DNA of 64,000 nt from Blasia pusilla. Lineage: Eukaryota > Marchantiophyta > Marchantiopsida > Blasiales. Both the position numbers and the translations under genes were made by a program. Positions 9,831 to 21,588 of the stretch are shown one piece after another (the first letter of the stretch is position 1; each line of letters opens with the position of its first letter). The notes beneath the pieces were generated by a model. That model ran no database searches, was not told where the DNA came from, and was given only the letters and a program-made list of their open reading frames with translations. The stretch lies in contig CM114272.1 of the NCBI GenBank assembly GCA_050084515.1, positions 55,924,001 through 55,988,000 on the forward strand. The letters run 5' to 3'.

Positions 9831-10037
9831 CAAAGGATGAGAGCGTCAACCCTTCCAAGGTTGTTGCTCGTCATAAAGGGAAGGACAATAAGTTCATAGG
9901 TCATCTCCTAAGAACAAGTCACATACGAGCTATCAAAATGGGGAAGTACAAGATCCTTCTAAGGCCTCGATACTATCTTGCCCTATGTCTCATCTACTAT
10001 GACATAGATTCTTTTGAAAAAATCTATATCAATGTTA

Positions 10038-10593
10038 TGTAGGAAGCTTGCATAGTCATTTAAATTTTCTTATAATTTTACCAGATACTAAGCTAGAGGT
10101 AGAATAGAAAAAAAAATGTTTTACTAATGTTTATTTTTATTTAATTTAAATTTTCTTGGAATAAAAAGTGGGGAAGAGAAGAACCATGGCAAAAGAAAAA
10201 TTTTCAAAACATGAGAGATTATTTTTAAGGGATAAATGGGGTCGGATAAGGTGGATTTTCTTTTTCCCAAATTAAGAAGGATTTTCATGGAATATTCTTA
10301 ACTCTTGTTCTTATTCATTATTTTTCACCATTGAAAAAATAATTATTTTATTTGAAATTTTATTGGGAATTTTTTCATATTTCAAGTTTATATTTTGGGA
10401 AAATTAAATCCTATTTTGAGAAAAGAAAAGGAATGAGAATAAGAAAAAAATGTAAAAATATTTCTATTTTCAAAATGATGAAAGAGATTTTTTTTTCTTA
10501 ACTAAGAGATGGAGGTTGGAAAAGGAAAGGAGAAGGTTTTTCTCCCAAATCAAAAAGGGACAAATTTTGAAGTGACTATGCAATCTTCCTACA
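10038..10593. mobile_element. MITE-like element with 24-base terminal inverted repeats
   Basis: The left end TGTAGGAAGCTTGCATAG... (10038-10061) is matched in inverted orientation by 10570-10593 with 22 of 24 bases identical. TA flanks both ends (10036-10037 and 10594-10595), consistent with a TA target-site duplication. The 556-base interior is AT-rich with no credible reading frame. Superfamily is not established; a TA duplication would fit Tc1/mariner-type elements. Confidence 0.65.
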
Positions 10594-11100
10594 TATGAAC
10601 TTAGAGTTTTATCATATCATTCTTCAACCAGAAATCTATCATTAAAATTTTATGTCACCTTTTTGCATGTTAAACTATGAAATTCAATATGTGTTCAATG
10701 GCTTCAGTTTATAATTCTCCATTTTCTTAGTTTGCCAAAAATATTACAACAATCAAATCAATTTTTACATGTCTATCCGTAATCGAAACTTATGTTCTAA
10801 ATAACACTTGACATCCTAGTTTAACAAGGTCCTAATGTGTATCAAAAAGGAGCTTACAAAACATTTACGGACTTGTATAGAACGTACTTAATCAAAAGGG
10901 TAACAAAATGCGAAAAACATTGATAAATTTATTCATTAGCCCTTGCATTTGAAAGGGAACTTATAGAGGAGGGAGGAATTATGAAAAGTAATAGGATTCA
11001 CTACTAACGCTCCAAAATTAAATTAGCACTCCAAGGATTACTCCCGGCACACCCCTAGTGGAGCAAATAAGGGTAAAAGGAGAAAAGGAAACGAACCCAA
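10594..11100. other. AT-rich DNA, no feature seen
   Basis: No coding or repeat structure was recognised in this stretch. Composition is ordinary AT-rich plant intergenic DNA. Confidence 0.3.
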
Positions 11101-11720
11101 CCAAAGATTAACCGAAACACCTTTGTGACGAAGAAATACCCGTTCTCTTTATGGGGAAAGAATCATAAAACTCCGCTTTTACGGGACGCAGTTCAATGGA
11201 CCGGTAGGGAATTCCGATCTGCTGCGTTCTATGACGTACTCCAGGGTAAAGGGACGTTGTCAGATGGTACGTCCGCTATTGTGAAAGATACCCTTGAAGT
11301 TTTTTGAAAGGCGGTAGCTTTTGGCCTTTGCGCTGCCGCCACATGTGGCTCCTTGGCTGGAGCGACGCGTCTTGCGCAGACAAAAGCTGTTGCGGCGCCA
11401 AGTTGGAGGAGATTCAGACCGCCATATGGAATTGGCCAGCTGCGAAATACCAGGAGTTCTTCTCGGCTCTTGCGCTCGATAAGCTTGGAGGCGGGCCTTC
11501 ATTCTGGGAATCTGGGGGTCGCCCCGTAGACTCCGGACTGGACACCCATCTCAGGGAAGGGAGTCAGTCAAGTCCGGAGACAGCCCTGCCAACGCGAACC
11601 GGTAGCTCGCTGGCAGAAAAATACGGTCGCTCCAAACCTCTAAAAGGGGCTCATACGCGAAACGAAAACAGCGGTTTGTAGTTGTAGAGGCCTTAAAATT
11701 ACTTAAGGCAATGTTCGGGG
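11101..11720. other. GC-richer segment with short open frames, unknown
   Basis: Base composition rises relative to both flanks and plus-strand frames stay open for 60-125 codons (11125-11307 and 11304-11681). I recognise no domain in them. The segment continues into a dispersed repeat and a telomere-like tract, so it is more likely part of a repetitive element than a gene. Confidence 0.3.
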
Positions 11721-11724
11721 AAGA

Positions 11725-11830
11725 AATGATGCACTTCGATAAAAACGTGTGATGGAAAACCCAAAAGAGGGGGACTCAAAGAGTCAAAACCTGAAGGCCA
11801 CAACAAGACCAGAAAAGGAACAAGGCAATG
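11725..11830. repeat. Dispersed repeat R, copy 1
   Basis: Contains GATGCACTTCGATAAAAACG, TGATGGAAAACCCA and AAAGAGGGGGACT in order. The same series occurs at 56405-56470, and a more diverged version at 43985-44105. It is shared between otherwise different contexts, so it is a dispersed repeat. Its source element is unknown. Confidence 0.65.
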
Positions 11831-11919
11831 TTCGGGGAGATCGGGTTCGGGCATATCGGGTTCTTTTAATATCGTATCTGAAACCGGTTCAGAAATCGGG
11901 CTTGGAAATTCCCGGCGAT

Positions 11920-11947
11920 GTTAGGGGTTTAGGGTTTAGGGTTTAGG
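11920..11947. repeat. Interstitial telomere-type repeat
   Basis: Three consecutive TTTAGGG units, preceded by a variant TTAGGGG, the plant telomere repeat. The tract is far too short for a chromosome end and is flanked by repeats on both sides. Confidence 0.85.
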
Positions 11948-11949
11948 TA

Positions 11950-13264
11950 CCGCTGGCGCTTGTGCTAGGCTCCGAGAACTATGAAAGCCTACATGACATG
12001 CGTTCGGGTCCTTCCAAAAAGAAAATTAAATTTAGGGTTGAAAGAACGGGTAATTTAGATAAATTCTGGATTGTTATCATTCGACTAATTAGTTGACTAA
12101 ATTTTCATAATTTTAATTTATTTTTTGATTAATTTCAAACGACCTTACTTGATGATAGGGTAAGATGTCAAGAGGAAGGTGTTCACAAATCAAAGGAGCA
12201 TTTTTCAACTAATGGGGAACCCATTGGAAATACAATGGAAAGATAGTGGTACAATTGGGCGGACTCCTTATAAGAAGTGGAAGGTTGCAAAGGCACTATT
12301 TTTACAAGCCAATTGCAAGTGCCTCGTTACTATGATGGCGTGGATTGAAATGTGTGGGGCCATCATGTTAGGGCTAGGGTTTACACAACCAAGAAAATTT
12401 TTTGCAACTTGTGGTAACTACTAATATATGGCGTCGCACAGAATCATAGCCACTAAGTGGAAATGTTGACAAAGAGGTGCTTGACACAAGAATGATTTGA
12501 GTCGTTTGGATGAAGAACTTTAGGGAAACAAGGGATTTCCACCGATATGGGTTACGATTTCTATTGTGCAAGTCGTATGTAGTGACTCTCACTTGCATTC
12601 AACTTGAGAATCATATGCAAGTGTCTCTCAATCGTAGCTTCTCAAGTGTTGGACAAAGATCAACTTGCAATGAGTTTATAGAGTCTAAGAGAAGTTGGAC
12701 AAATGACAACTCCGCTCATGAGACGCTTGATCATATTGTGGGCATAATGGCCATCAACTTCTTTGGAAGTTTTCTCTCCATTTCATTGACTCTTTAATCA
12801 ATCAATACGCAAAAAATTACCTTCCCAAGGATATTATTTGGCGGGAGGGCACGCAATTATGTGTTAATTTGGATTTGAGCTTGTAGCCATGCATATTACG
12901 AGGTTGCATATGGATATGTATGTCCATTGGACAACCTTTAAAGAGGAGGAAATTTTTCCTACATCCCACACGCAGCCTGTAGAGCTATGCTTTGGCGATT
13001 ATTATGAATTTTAAGGAAATCATGGGCATGCCTTTGGGGATATGTTTGAATTTATTTGTAGCCAACTTGGATATTTTTTCCCTTTGTTGTGTCCTAAAAA
13101 ATCTTCTAACCCATTTTTTGGGGAAGAAATCTTGCATGTGAAATTCTCTTAAATCACTTTATTTTTTTGTGATCTTGAGGATTTTTGACTCGTCACTTTC
13201 AACTTAGGTACATTTCATTGACATACCTTAACACAAAGAGAATGTGGAGGTGGCTTGAAGGGAA
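11950..13264. other. Unassigned DNA with short open frames
   Basis: Plus-strand frames at 12179-12424 and 12510-12797 are open but show no motif I recognise. The text reads like degenerate coding DNA (for example a decayed transposase), without support for a family. Confidence 0.25.
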
Positions 13265-13457
13265 TCTATACTATTAACAAAGGAGCGGTTTGAAAATGGC
13301 GACATGGCAGAATTCACCACGTGTCTTTTGATCGTGCATGGGTAGGGCGACGCGTGACATGGGTAGGGGGGCGTTCAGGGCATTCAAGTAACGGGGCAAG
13401 TTTAGGGACCATGGAGTGGACCGTGCTATGCATGGTCCCCTCACGGATCGTAACTAG
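13265..13457 (+). mobile_element. Short non-autonomous Helitron
   Basis: It begins TCTATACTATTAAC directly after an A. Near its end it has a strong hairpin (13418-13438, 9-base arms with one mismatch around TAT). The first CTAG followed by T is at 13454-13457. Start with TC, subterminal hairpin, CTAG end and A|T insertion are the Helitron signature. A second CTAG-T at 13468-13471 makes the exact end uncertain. No coding capacity. Confidence 0.65.
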
Positions 13458-13471
13458 TGTAACTAAACTAG

Positions 13472-16403
13472 TATTCATTTCCTTTGACTATTAGCCATTT
13501 ACCGATATTAGAGGGATATTTGACATCCATTTTTTCCTCCATTGTGATAACAACAACTTTAGCTTTCTGCAATATATTTCCAATCTTCATCTAGGGATTT
13601 GGACCACTGATAATATTCATCTTCTATCTCTTGTGTAGAATATCTCCTACCTCTTTATCCCACCTTAGTATCAGCATTTGGAACAAAATTTTCTCAAAAA
13701 AATATGTATAGTGGGGCTAAATCTTTGGGGGCGAGGCATGATGCAATTGAGAGGGCTGCTAGTGTCAATGAAAAAAATTTACATCAAAGAAAAACTTGAA
13801 TATAGCAGTTAGAGAAGCATTTTTAGATATTTTTCATTAGCTATTTTAGAAAGATGGTTGTATATTTTTAGGGCTATGAATAGATTCCACAAGTTTTTAC
13901 TTGAATTATAGGGAAGGCGTATGAAAGTAACAACGACTTTGAATTGGGAATTCAATGCCAAAGAGGCCAAGAGGCAATAAATCTTGTTTTGCTCTAACAA
14001 GGTGACAACTTGGTGAGAGTGTATCAAAACTTTAAGACATTCAAGAAGGAATATTTTGTGATTATATATAACACTCTACTAGAAAGATTTTGTGGAGGAT
14101 TAAGAAATGCGAAACGCCTCTTCAAAGGACCCTAATATCCTTCCACAATAACTAAATATTTGGAAAAATATTAGTAGTTCCATGAGGAATTATGTGGATT
14201 TTAGCAAAGATGTAGTTACAAAAGATGATCCACTCCAGACTTTGGGGTCAAATGTACACACTATTTTGTATCATTGTAAATTAATCAAACACATTACTTT
14301 AGCGAAGATATTTCTTATTACATGAATATGTGCAAGAGAACATCTTGCTTACATTCAATATGATCAATCATTTGGGAGGATATGTTTGCTTCTATCTTAC
14401 ATCAAGCAATCATTTCAATGGTAGGAAGGTTGGTGGAGCATCCTCCACATGCCATCTATTCGTTTTAGAATGGAGGGCACCTTGAGAATTAAATGCAATC
14501 ATGCATACCTTCAAGAAAGTAGGGGATACATAAACATAGTTGTAGAGGAAAAAATTGTTGCAAGATGCCTTCAAGTGTCATCTAACTTACGATTGCCTTT
14601 CTTAGCACTATGGAGACTATCCACAAGCATGAAATTCTCCACATCAATCTTCATCCTAGGAACCTTTTCATTTATTTTAGCTGTTATGACGAACATTACA
14701 TCAAGATTGGAGATAGGCAAGGTACCCAACAACAATAGTTCCAGCAAGGCCCTCTTCAGCAAATATTTGAATTTGAAGTTGATGACTCTGTCTTCACATC
14801 CCAATGCTATCCTTGAGGATATGCCCAAAATGTTTCCTAAAAGCTTATCATTGTTATTGTGAAAGGTTTATACATATATACTACTGATAAGAATGCCCAC
14901 GCAATTCACTTCTTAAATTTTTCATACTAAATAAAAACAGTGAAGATAGATTTTTGCTTGAATATTAATGATAATGAATCTCTACTTTCACTTTGAAAAA
15001 CCATTCATATCTTTTTCCTTATTAATTGGGAAAATTAGATTATCGTTTCCTTTTCCAATCCCCACCTCTCAATCAAGTAAAGGAAATCACTTAGTTTTTG
15101 AGGATTTTTTTAAATAAAAGATAAAGTAAAAAATTTCCTCCCAACTAGGCTTGAAAATGAAATGTAATATAGGAAAGAAATCCCTTCCATCATTATTAAG
15201 AAGAATTATTTTCAAACCATTATATTATTATCCATTTTCATTATTTTTCTAAAGTAGTACTCAAATTTCCCTCCAAACTAAACTTGAAAATATTTTTTCA
15301 AAAATTTTTCATGTGAATGTAAACAAATAGGTTTAAAATTAGAAACGAAAAAAAGGAAGGACACTCAAGAAAATTTAAGGAATATCGGGTTTTTTTAATA
15401 AAATATTTAGATGGAAAATTATTATAATTTTTTAATTTCATAATAAATTTATTTCTAAAATTAAAATTTTGAGTTTCATTTTAATATGAGGTTAGTAATT
15501 AATATGAGGGAGACTTATGAACATTTCATGAATATTTGAAAAAATCCACATAAATGTTTTTTAAGAAAAATCAATGAAATTCTTAAAATTTTCTCCTCAA
15601 CAGACTTGTAAGCTTAGTATAAGATAGAAAAGAAATTAAACACACTCGAAATTCTTCATTTTAATATTGGATTGGTGGCTACCAATGCCACCCATGCAAG
15701 GGTTAAGGAAGAGGCCTCCTTCTCTTACTTTAGGTAAATAAATTAAATTATTAGAACTGATATATACGGTAATAGGAAGAAAGAAGACAAATATCAAATG
15801 GGAAAACGTTTGTCATCGAGACCTCATTACCAATTGCTAATAATAACATTGATAAAATAAATCCAAGCCATATAATTTATTTTGAGATCTTTACCACCTG
15901 TCATTCCACAAGTAAAGTAGATTAAAATTATGAGATGTCTTTAGGACGACGCCTTTGAAAATTATGAAACGTATATATACAAAAATTTACCATTTCTCAT
16001 GTACCTTAGTGCTGCAAAAGGTTAACTATTTTCCTGATCCTTAAACCCCGCCACCTTTGGGAACCGCATAAATGTACCAGCAAAAATGAACATAAATTTT
16101 AAATCTTTTCTCATCACAAAAATCATGAAGGAAAGGAAAAACGGTCGGGTTCTTATCATGATTCCTATAAAATATGCATCTAAAATTGAGCTTAGTAATG
16201 ATCATCAAAATGGTAAAGAAAAGGATAAGGCGCTTATCATTATTATTCTCAATGATGTATTTAGGGCAAAGATCTCTTATCCAAGGAAGAGGTTTTCCGT
16301 GTAGAAGCAAACTCTCCAAATTTATGACAAACCATTTCTTCAGTATAATTAAAAGAGGATGAGATTAGAAGAACCTTCTTGTCATATTGAAATTTGTATC
16401 TTT
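13472..16403. other. AT-rich DNA without recognisable gene
   Basis: About 2.9 kb of AT-rich sequence. One plus-strand frame of 137 codons (14449-14862) has no recognisable motif and a mirrored open frame on the other strand, so I do not call it a gene. Possible remains of old transposons around 13700-14400 could not be identified. Confidence 0.3.
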
Positions 16404-16680
16404 AAAATCCTTCTATTGTTGACACTTGTCCTCGGGTTAGTTAACATGAGGTTAAGATCCGGAAGCCTGAGGTTTTGTTTTGGATAACAGGCTAAAGATT
16501 TTATTAATACCTTGTTTATCATGTAGGGGACTCTAGTGGAGTGGATTGTGTGCTCACTATGGAGTTATAGGTTCAGTTTCGGATCCCCCAATAACGGCCT
16601 GTTTTGCACGAATTTAATCCTGGTTCCTCTAACTCGAGGATGAATAGACGCCAAGGTCCTTTCAAGATCCTTCTATTGTT
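16404..16680 (+). mobile_element. SINE candidate with tRNA-like core and target-site duplication
   Basis: A 14-base perfect direct repeat (atccttctattgtt; 16 of 17 when extended) lies at 16407-16420 and 16667-16680. Between them, 16526-16590 resembles a tRNA: acceptor-like GGGGACT...CCCCC ends, an A-box-like TAGTGGAGTGG and a B-box-like GGTTCAGTTTC. A second, weaker tRNA-like half may precede it (16431-16490). This fits a tRNA-derived SINE of about 246 bases, but there is no poly-A tail and the tRNA part is not at the 5' end, so it may be dimeric or rearranged. Confidence 0.5.
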
Positions 16681-17350
16681 AAATTAAAAATAATTAAATT
16701 AAAAAAACTGTCACATGTTCGTTGCCACAACATATTGATCTAAAATTAATGTTGTGCATTGACGTGTGTAGTACTAGTGGAGTGAAATGCGCGTGAGTGG
16801 AGGTAGGGACGAAGAAGGAATTTAAAAAAAAATAATGCACAAGAGTAAACCGATATATTGAATTAAAAATTTTTTAAGCTATTTTTACTCGCCGTATTGT
16901 AAAATCTTTAAAAAATAGAGGTGCCTCCACGAGAGAGCGCGCACACTCAAACTCACTGTACTCCAGAGATGAACGCGGTGGTCGGGTGGCGCACATCTAG
17001 AGTCGACCGATCGGGACTTCAGTGAATCTGACGGCGTTGCAGCTCCGCCCGCCTGCAGGAAGTTTCCCGAACGGGAATTCACACAATGCATGCGAACGTA
17101 GAAAACATCCACGTGTCGCAGTGCTACTGCTCCAGCGGGCCTACTTCGGCTGCCGAAGTGGCCCATGTGCACAGTTCCGGTGACCGGTACTCACGCAAAC
17201 AGACGCCCCTTATTAGCCGCCCCTCTAAATTAGACATACAGAATCTCTCCAGGTGCGGTCCAGGCATAAAGAGGGTTGTGCGCTGAATGTGCATATTTGT
17301 CGCCGGGGAAACCTTTCGTGCCTGCTCGGAATACTATCAGTTTTACGTAT
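16681..17350. other. GC-richer segment with short dyads, unassigned
   Basis: From about 16920 to 17290 the DNA is GC-richer than its flanks. It contains short perfect dyads (TTCCCG/CGGGAA at about 17066, CTTCGG/CCGAAG near 17147). No reading frame is convincing. It could be a promoter-like part of an old element; I cannot support more. Confidence 0.25.
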
Positions 17351-17352
17351 TA

Positions 17353-17425
17353 CTAAGAATATATTATATTAATTCAAATAAAATTAGTTTTATTTGAATT
17401 CATATGTACCAATATATTAGTAAGG
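17353..17425. repeat. AT-rich long imperfect palindrome
   Basis: The inner arms AATTCAAATAAAA/TTTTATTTGAATT surround a few bases (about 17381-17408). Outer arms containing TTACTA/TAGTAA extend the symmetry with one bulge. It could be a tiny MITE or a structured end of the adjoining Helitron. Confidence 0.6.
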
Positions 17426-17540
17426 TGCCAGTGTCATACACAGAAATAAAGAGGTTTAAAAGTTATTGTGTAGTGAAAAGATTAATGATATTGCACACAA
17501 TTCAGTATTTTTTTTGTTGTCCATATAATGTGAAAGATTT

Positions 17541-18150
17541 TCATGCTCTTTCATGATTATGCCTCTTTCTATCTCCAACACTCTCGTGTTTTTGTGATAT
17601 AATTGCAAATTTTATTTCATCCAAGTATTTTTTATATATTACATTTCGTGTGAAGGCACCTTTCTTATTTGAATGTTCATCGTTTCCAAGAGTAATGTGG
17701 ATGGAACCTCTCTTCCCTATTCCAAATAATGCTACATACAATTGACCATGAGAAAATACAATAGTAGGCATGTAAATGCCAACCTTTTGCAAGGTTTGAC
17801 CTTGAGACTTATTAATAGTCATAGCAAAATATGGGCAAATAGGGAATTGAAACCTACGTAATTCAAATGGCAGACCAGAATTTGATGCAATCAATGGAAT
17901 CCGTGGAATACAAACTTGATCTCCAATATTCTTCCCGATAATATTTTCAGCATCTATACAATGTTGCATAAATCCACGATTCACGAATCTCGTCCCGTTT
18001 GCTTGTCCTTATGACCCATTCATGTTTTGTAAGAGCGTGATTGGTGCACCAATCTTCAAATTTAAACGATGCGGAGGTAGTCTAGAAGGCAAGCAAGTAT
18101 TCAAAAAATCCATTGGATAGATATGACTCATCCCCTAATTTGGAATAGAA
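17541..18150 (-). pseudogene. Helitron helicase, C-terminal half
   Basis: The frame contains YFAMTINKSQGQTLQKVGIY, the conserved C-terminal motif of Pif1-like superfamily 1B helicases, followed by a GQLYVAL segment. Upstream, 18000-18150 in a shifted frame gives the LPPHRLNLKIGAPI motif preceding the NGTR segment. It would unwind DNA during rolling-circle transposition. A frame break separates the two parts. Confidence 0.8.
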
Positions 18151-18290
18151 TCGACGTTGAGGTAAATATGTTCATGTACAATGTGTAATGAATTCGTGAG
18201 AAACAATAATGTATTAGTAAGGAGAGTCAGTAAAACAATCCTAAACCCTAAATCCTAAGAGAAAAAATCCATGCAGAAGATGTATGCAGG

Positions 18291-19200
18291 CTACAAGATT
18301 ACATGTCCAGGAGACCGAGACATAACATATACATTTATGTCATCAAAATCTCTATTTTTTGGAGTCAAAATAGTTGTATCTCTCAAGAACCCAATGTCCC
18401 AAAATTGGCTAGGAGAATTGCCATAAATCAAATCAATAAGATCAGATATCTTATTATTATTAGTAACAATTTCTGATGGTAATTGCATGAAATCTTCTCC
18501 CAAATTCGGATGCAAAGGTATACAACCCTCGCCCACTTCCAGTAACGAATCAGCAAAATCTTGTTGTTCACCATGCAAATGACCTTCCAACCTTTGAACT
18601 CATATGTTTGTTATCAACTTCATGACCTTTACATCAGATCAAATAGGTGATCTCTTTATGGTAGGTTGGATGATTTGTGGCCGATCCCCATGGCGAACAA
18701 CTGGCAACACTTGACGACAATCACCACCAAATATCAGAAGTTTTCCGCCAAATGGTATTTTTCGTAGATCATCAGAAATAACTCCCATAATATCTTGTAA
18801 ATTGCGATTCATAGCCTCGAATGCATGATGATGAGTCATAGGTGCTTCGTCCCATATAATTAGCATTGCCTCATGGATTAAGCGTGCTCCATCACTATCA
18901 ACTGATGAATTATAAATGATAGAGGAAAATAAATTAGAAGTTATAATAATTGGACTAATTAAATTTTATGTATCAATACAATTGCATGTAAAGTGGTTAA
19001 TGACACTTACTTGCAAGTAAGGCTCTCATGAAGATTGATGGGGATCTTGAAACGCGAATGTGCATCTAACAATAAAGCAGCTATTCCAGATGATGCTACA
19101 GCCAATGCTATATCTCTTGCATTCCTTACGCTTGCAAGGAGAAGATTACACATAAATGTCTTTCCTGTTCTACCGGGACCATCGATGAAAAATACTTTTC
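18291..19200 (-). pseudogene. Helitron helicase, N-terminal half
   Basis: Walker A appears as DGPGRTGKTF near 19165-19195 and Walker B as IIWDEAPM at 18837-18860. The frame then continues through FGGDCRQVLPVV, a motif typical of Helitron helicases, and the ILTPKNRDFDDIN segment (18291-18590). Stops and shifts at about 18900-19030 and 18600 break it. The gap of order matches Pif1-type helicases. Confidence 0.8.
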
Positions 19201-19599
19201 AAGATGGGGGAGCATTTATGCATATTGGATCAAGCTCATCATCTATAGCATCCCAAATGACTTGTTTTCCTTCATTCACACACGCTCAAATAATTCTTCC
19301 GTATCATATAATAGTTCTTGTTCCTCCAAATATGAATGTTAACGAAGGCTTTGGAAATTAACTTGGGGCATGCCAGAAAAGTCAGATAGTCTCTTTCCAT
19401 CATTTTGTAAATAATAATGAACTTCCAACAATGCATTATTCATGATATCGTCATCAATAGGAAGATTAGGAATTCCTATTTTCTGTAATGCAACAGTTCC
19501 AGAAAAAGCCCAAATCATTATTAGTTTCTTGAATGCTCAAAAGAAAATACTATTAATAAGAAAACTAATGATGTAAGGAGTGAAGGTAATGAATTCTTA

Positions 19600-20450
19600 C
19601 ACGACGTCGTTTATATAAGATATCTTCTACCAATGGGTCCAAGAATTGAGTCCATAAGGTTGTAGGTTGAGCATATGGTTGTACGCTAGAATGATTGCAA
19701 ATAGACGGCAAAGTGAAGAACTTGTACGGATCATAAAAACTTCTTGAAACTAAAAGAACACTTTCTTATCATCCTCGAGAAGTCCCATTTGGATAGGAGC
19801 CTCCTTGAATGTTGGACATAATATTCCATTGACAATTCTCACACATTCATATATCATTGCTCATCGAACGTGATGGCGAAGTAATCTCAACCAATGACGT
19901 TCTCCTTCATCTATGAAAAAGTGAAAAAAAATCAGTTCATTCCAACATGAAAAAAATCAATTCATCCCAATATAAATACATCACTTTAGATGGTAAAAAA
20001 AAAAACCGGTGTATGCAAAAGCAAGTGTATTCACCTAGATGAATAAGGTATAAGCGGCCAATAGGATTGCCACAACCATTTCTTTTTTTGTACCCTATGA
20101 ATCCATGGCTTGTTATTCCAACGATAATATAAAGGAAAATCTATGCATAGATATTATCGTGCAGTGGAATCAGATAGATTGGTTGCAAACCATTGTGTCA
20201 AAGTCGTCTCTCTATTTTGTTGAAAAACCTGTTGGGGAGCATCAACATCATTGAAGCAGACTACTTTTTGTTCTGGAAGATGAACTGCTAATTGCACAAT
20301 ACTTGGAAGTTCAGCATGTAGACTAAACTTGAGTAGTCGCCAACTTGCCTCTGAAGAAGATATATATCTGGAAAGATAATAATTCAAAGTATTCAAGGAA
20401 GGAGAATGAAGTAAACTTGAGGAATTGAATATCACACAACACAACAATCA
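19600..20450 (-). pseudogene. Helitron Rep-helicase linker region
   Basis: Residues YISSSEASWRLLKF and VQLAVHLPEQKVVCF at 20154-20447 are typical of the stretch between Rep and helicase in plant Helitrons. The rest, to about 19600, is broken but collinear with 37869-38600 of the second copy, which supports its assignment. Confidence 0.7.
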
Positions 20451-20537
20451 ATTAGCACAATCTTACCTTGCATCAAGATATGACGTTGTCTCGTCAACAT
20501 TGTCAATTGCGTTGGATGTATCCTTTGACAAATTAAA

Positions 20538-21561
20538 TTATACAACATCAGACTCCTTATATACATATTTGTATAAGTACTTGACGGCAGAAACACTACT
20601 CGTAATCTCCAAATTAATGTGACAATCAAAGAGTGTGCACAACATAGGATTGTAGGGCACAACCCAACGATTATGTAATGAATGTTCGTGCTTAAGTATC
20701 GCCCTCCCATTCTTCAATCTACAGAAACACAATTATAAAGCATGAAATCATCACATTGGCCTCACATCCCTTATAGTCATAAAAATAAGCTAGGATGAAA
20801 AGTTCCTTACCTACGATCGATCGAGTAACCATCTTCCGTCTCCGTGGTAATGGCCGCAAAAGGCTTAGGGTAGCCTTTGGTATATTTTTTTGGTTTCCTT
20901 GTCCATATATGGTGCACTTGGATTTAATACTTTATATGGCCCATGAATCATGCAATTAGCAACAGTTAATACAAACTTGGATGGGTAGATTGATCGGGGA
21001 TTCTCCTGAAATAATACTATCATAATCAAAAGTGGTTCGTGGTTTATCCTCACGGCCTAAAATAATAAGAACATGGATGTGTGGGAGACCTATTTTTTTA
21101 AATTCCACAATACGGATGCATCCTACAACTCGACCCAACATTTGCTTGTCAATGATAAGTCGTAACAACTCGTTCTTTTTCTTCTCAAAAACCCGCACAA
21201 CTAGATCTGGTCTATCCGCAGTTGATTGACTAGGTAATAAGGCTGATGTAATCTCCTCCCACTTAGGATTGCATGTCATTGTCAAAAAATATTCTAGCTT
21301 CCCCAAATATCTCACAATTACTATTGCATCTTGATGCAATGGATGCGAATGACAAGACCCTCCAGTAAAAGAAGAAGGTAATACAATGCGTCTCCCAATC
21401 CTACGACTATCCACATCATGTCGATGCATGGCATCCTTTACACCTTCATATAATTCAGCCCTTAAGTCCTTTTCATTCAAAAAAACCCATGATAATCGTT
21501 GCATCTCTATAGTAGCATAGAGATCAACCATATATTCTTGAGCAAGTCGACCAAACCGCAA
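20538..21561 (-). pseudogene. Helitron replication initiator (HUH endonuclease)
   Basis: The two-His metal site HIH sits in GLPHIHVLII (21073-21081). The tyrosine region is KYLYKYVYK (20556-20582), providing the nucleophile for strand cleavage and transfer at the TC/CTRR ends. Between them MIHGPYKVLNPSAPY is also Helitron-like. HUH and Tyr segments lie in different frames, so the copy is inactive. Confidence 0.85.
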
Positions 21562-21588
21562 TAAGCGATTGATGTCTTCGCCTCCAAT

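Noticed and set aside
11920-11947. A chromosome end
   Set aside because: Only about three telomere units, embedded between other repeats.
16526-16590. A functional tRNA gene
   Set aside because: Ends and boxes are tRNA-like but the cloverleaf cannot be drawn cleanly and the piece sits inside a direct-repeat-flanked insert, so a SINE is the better reading.
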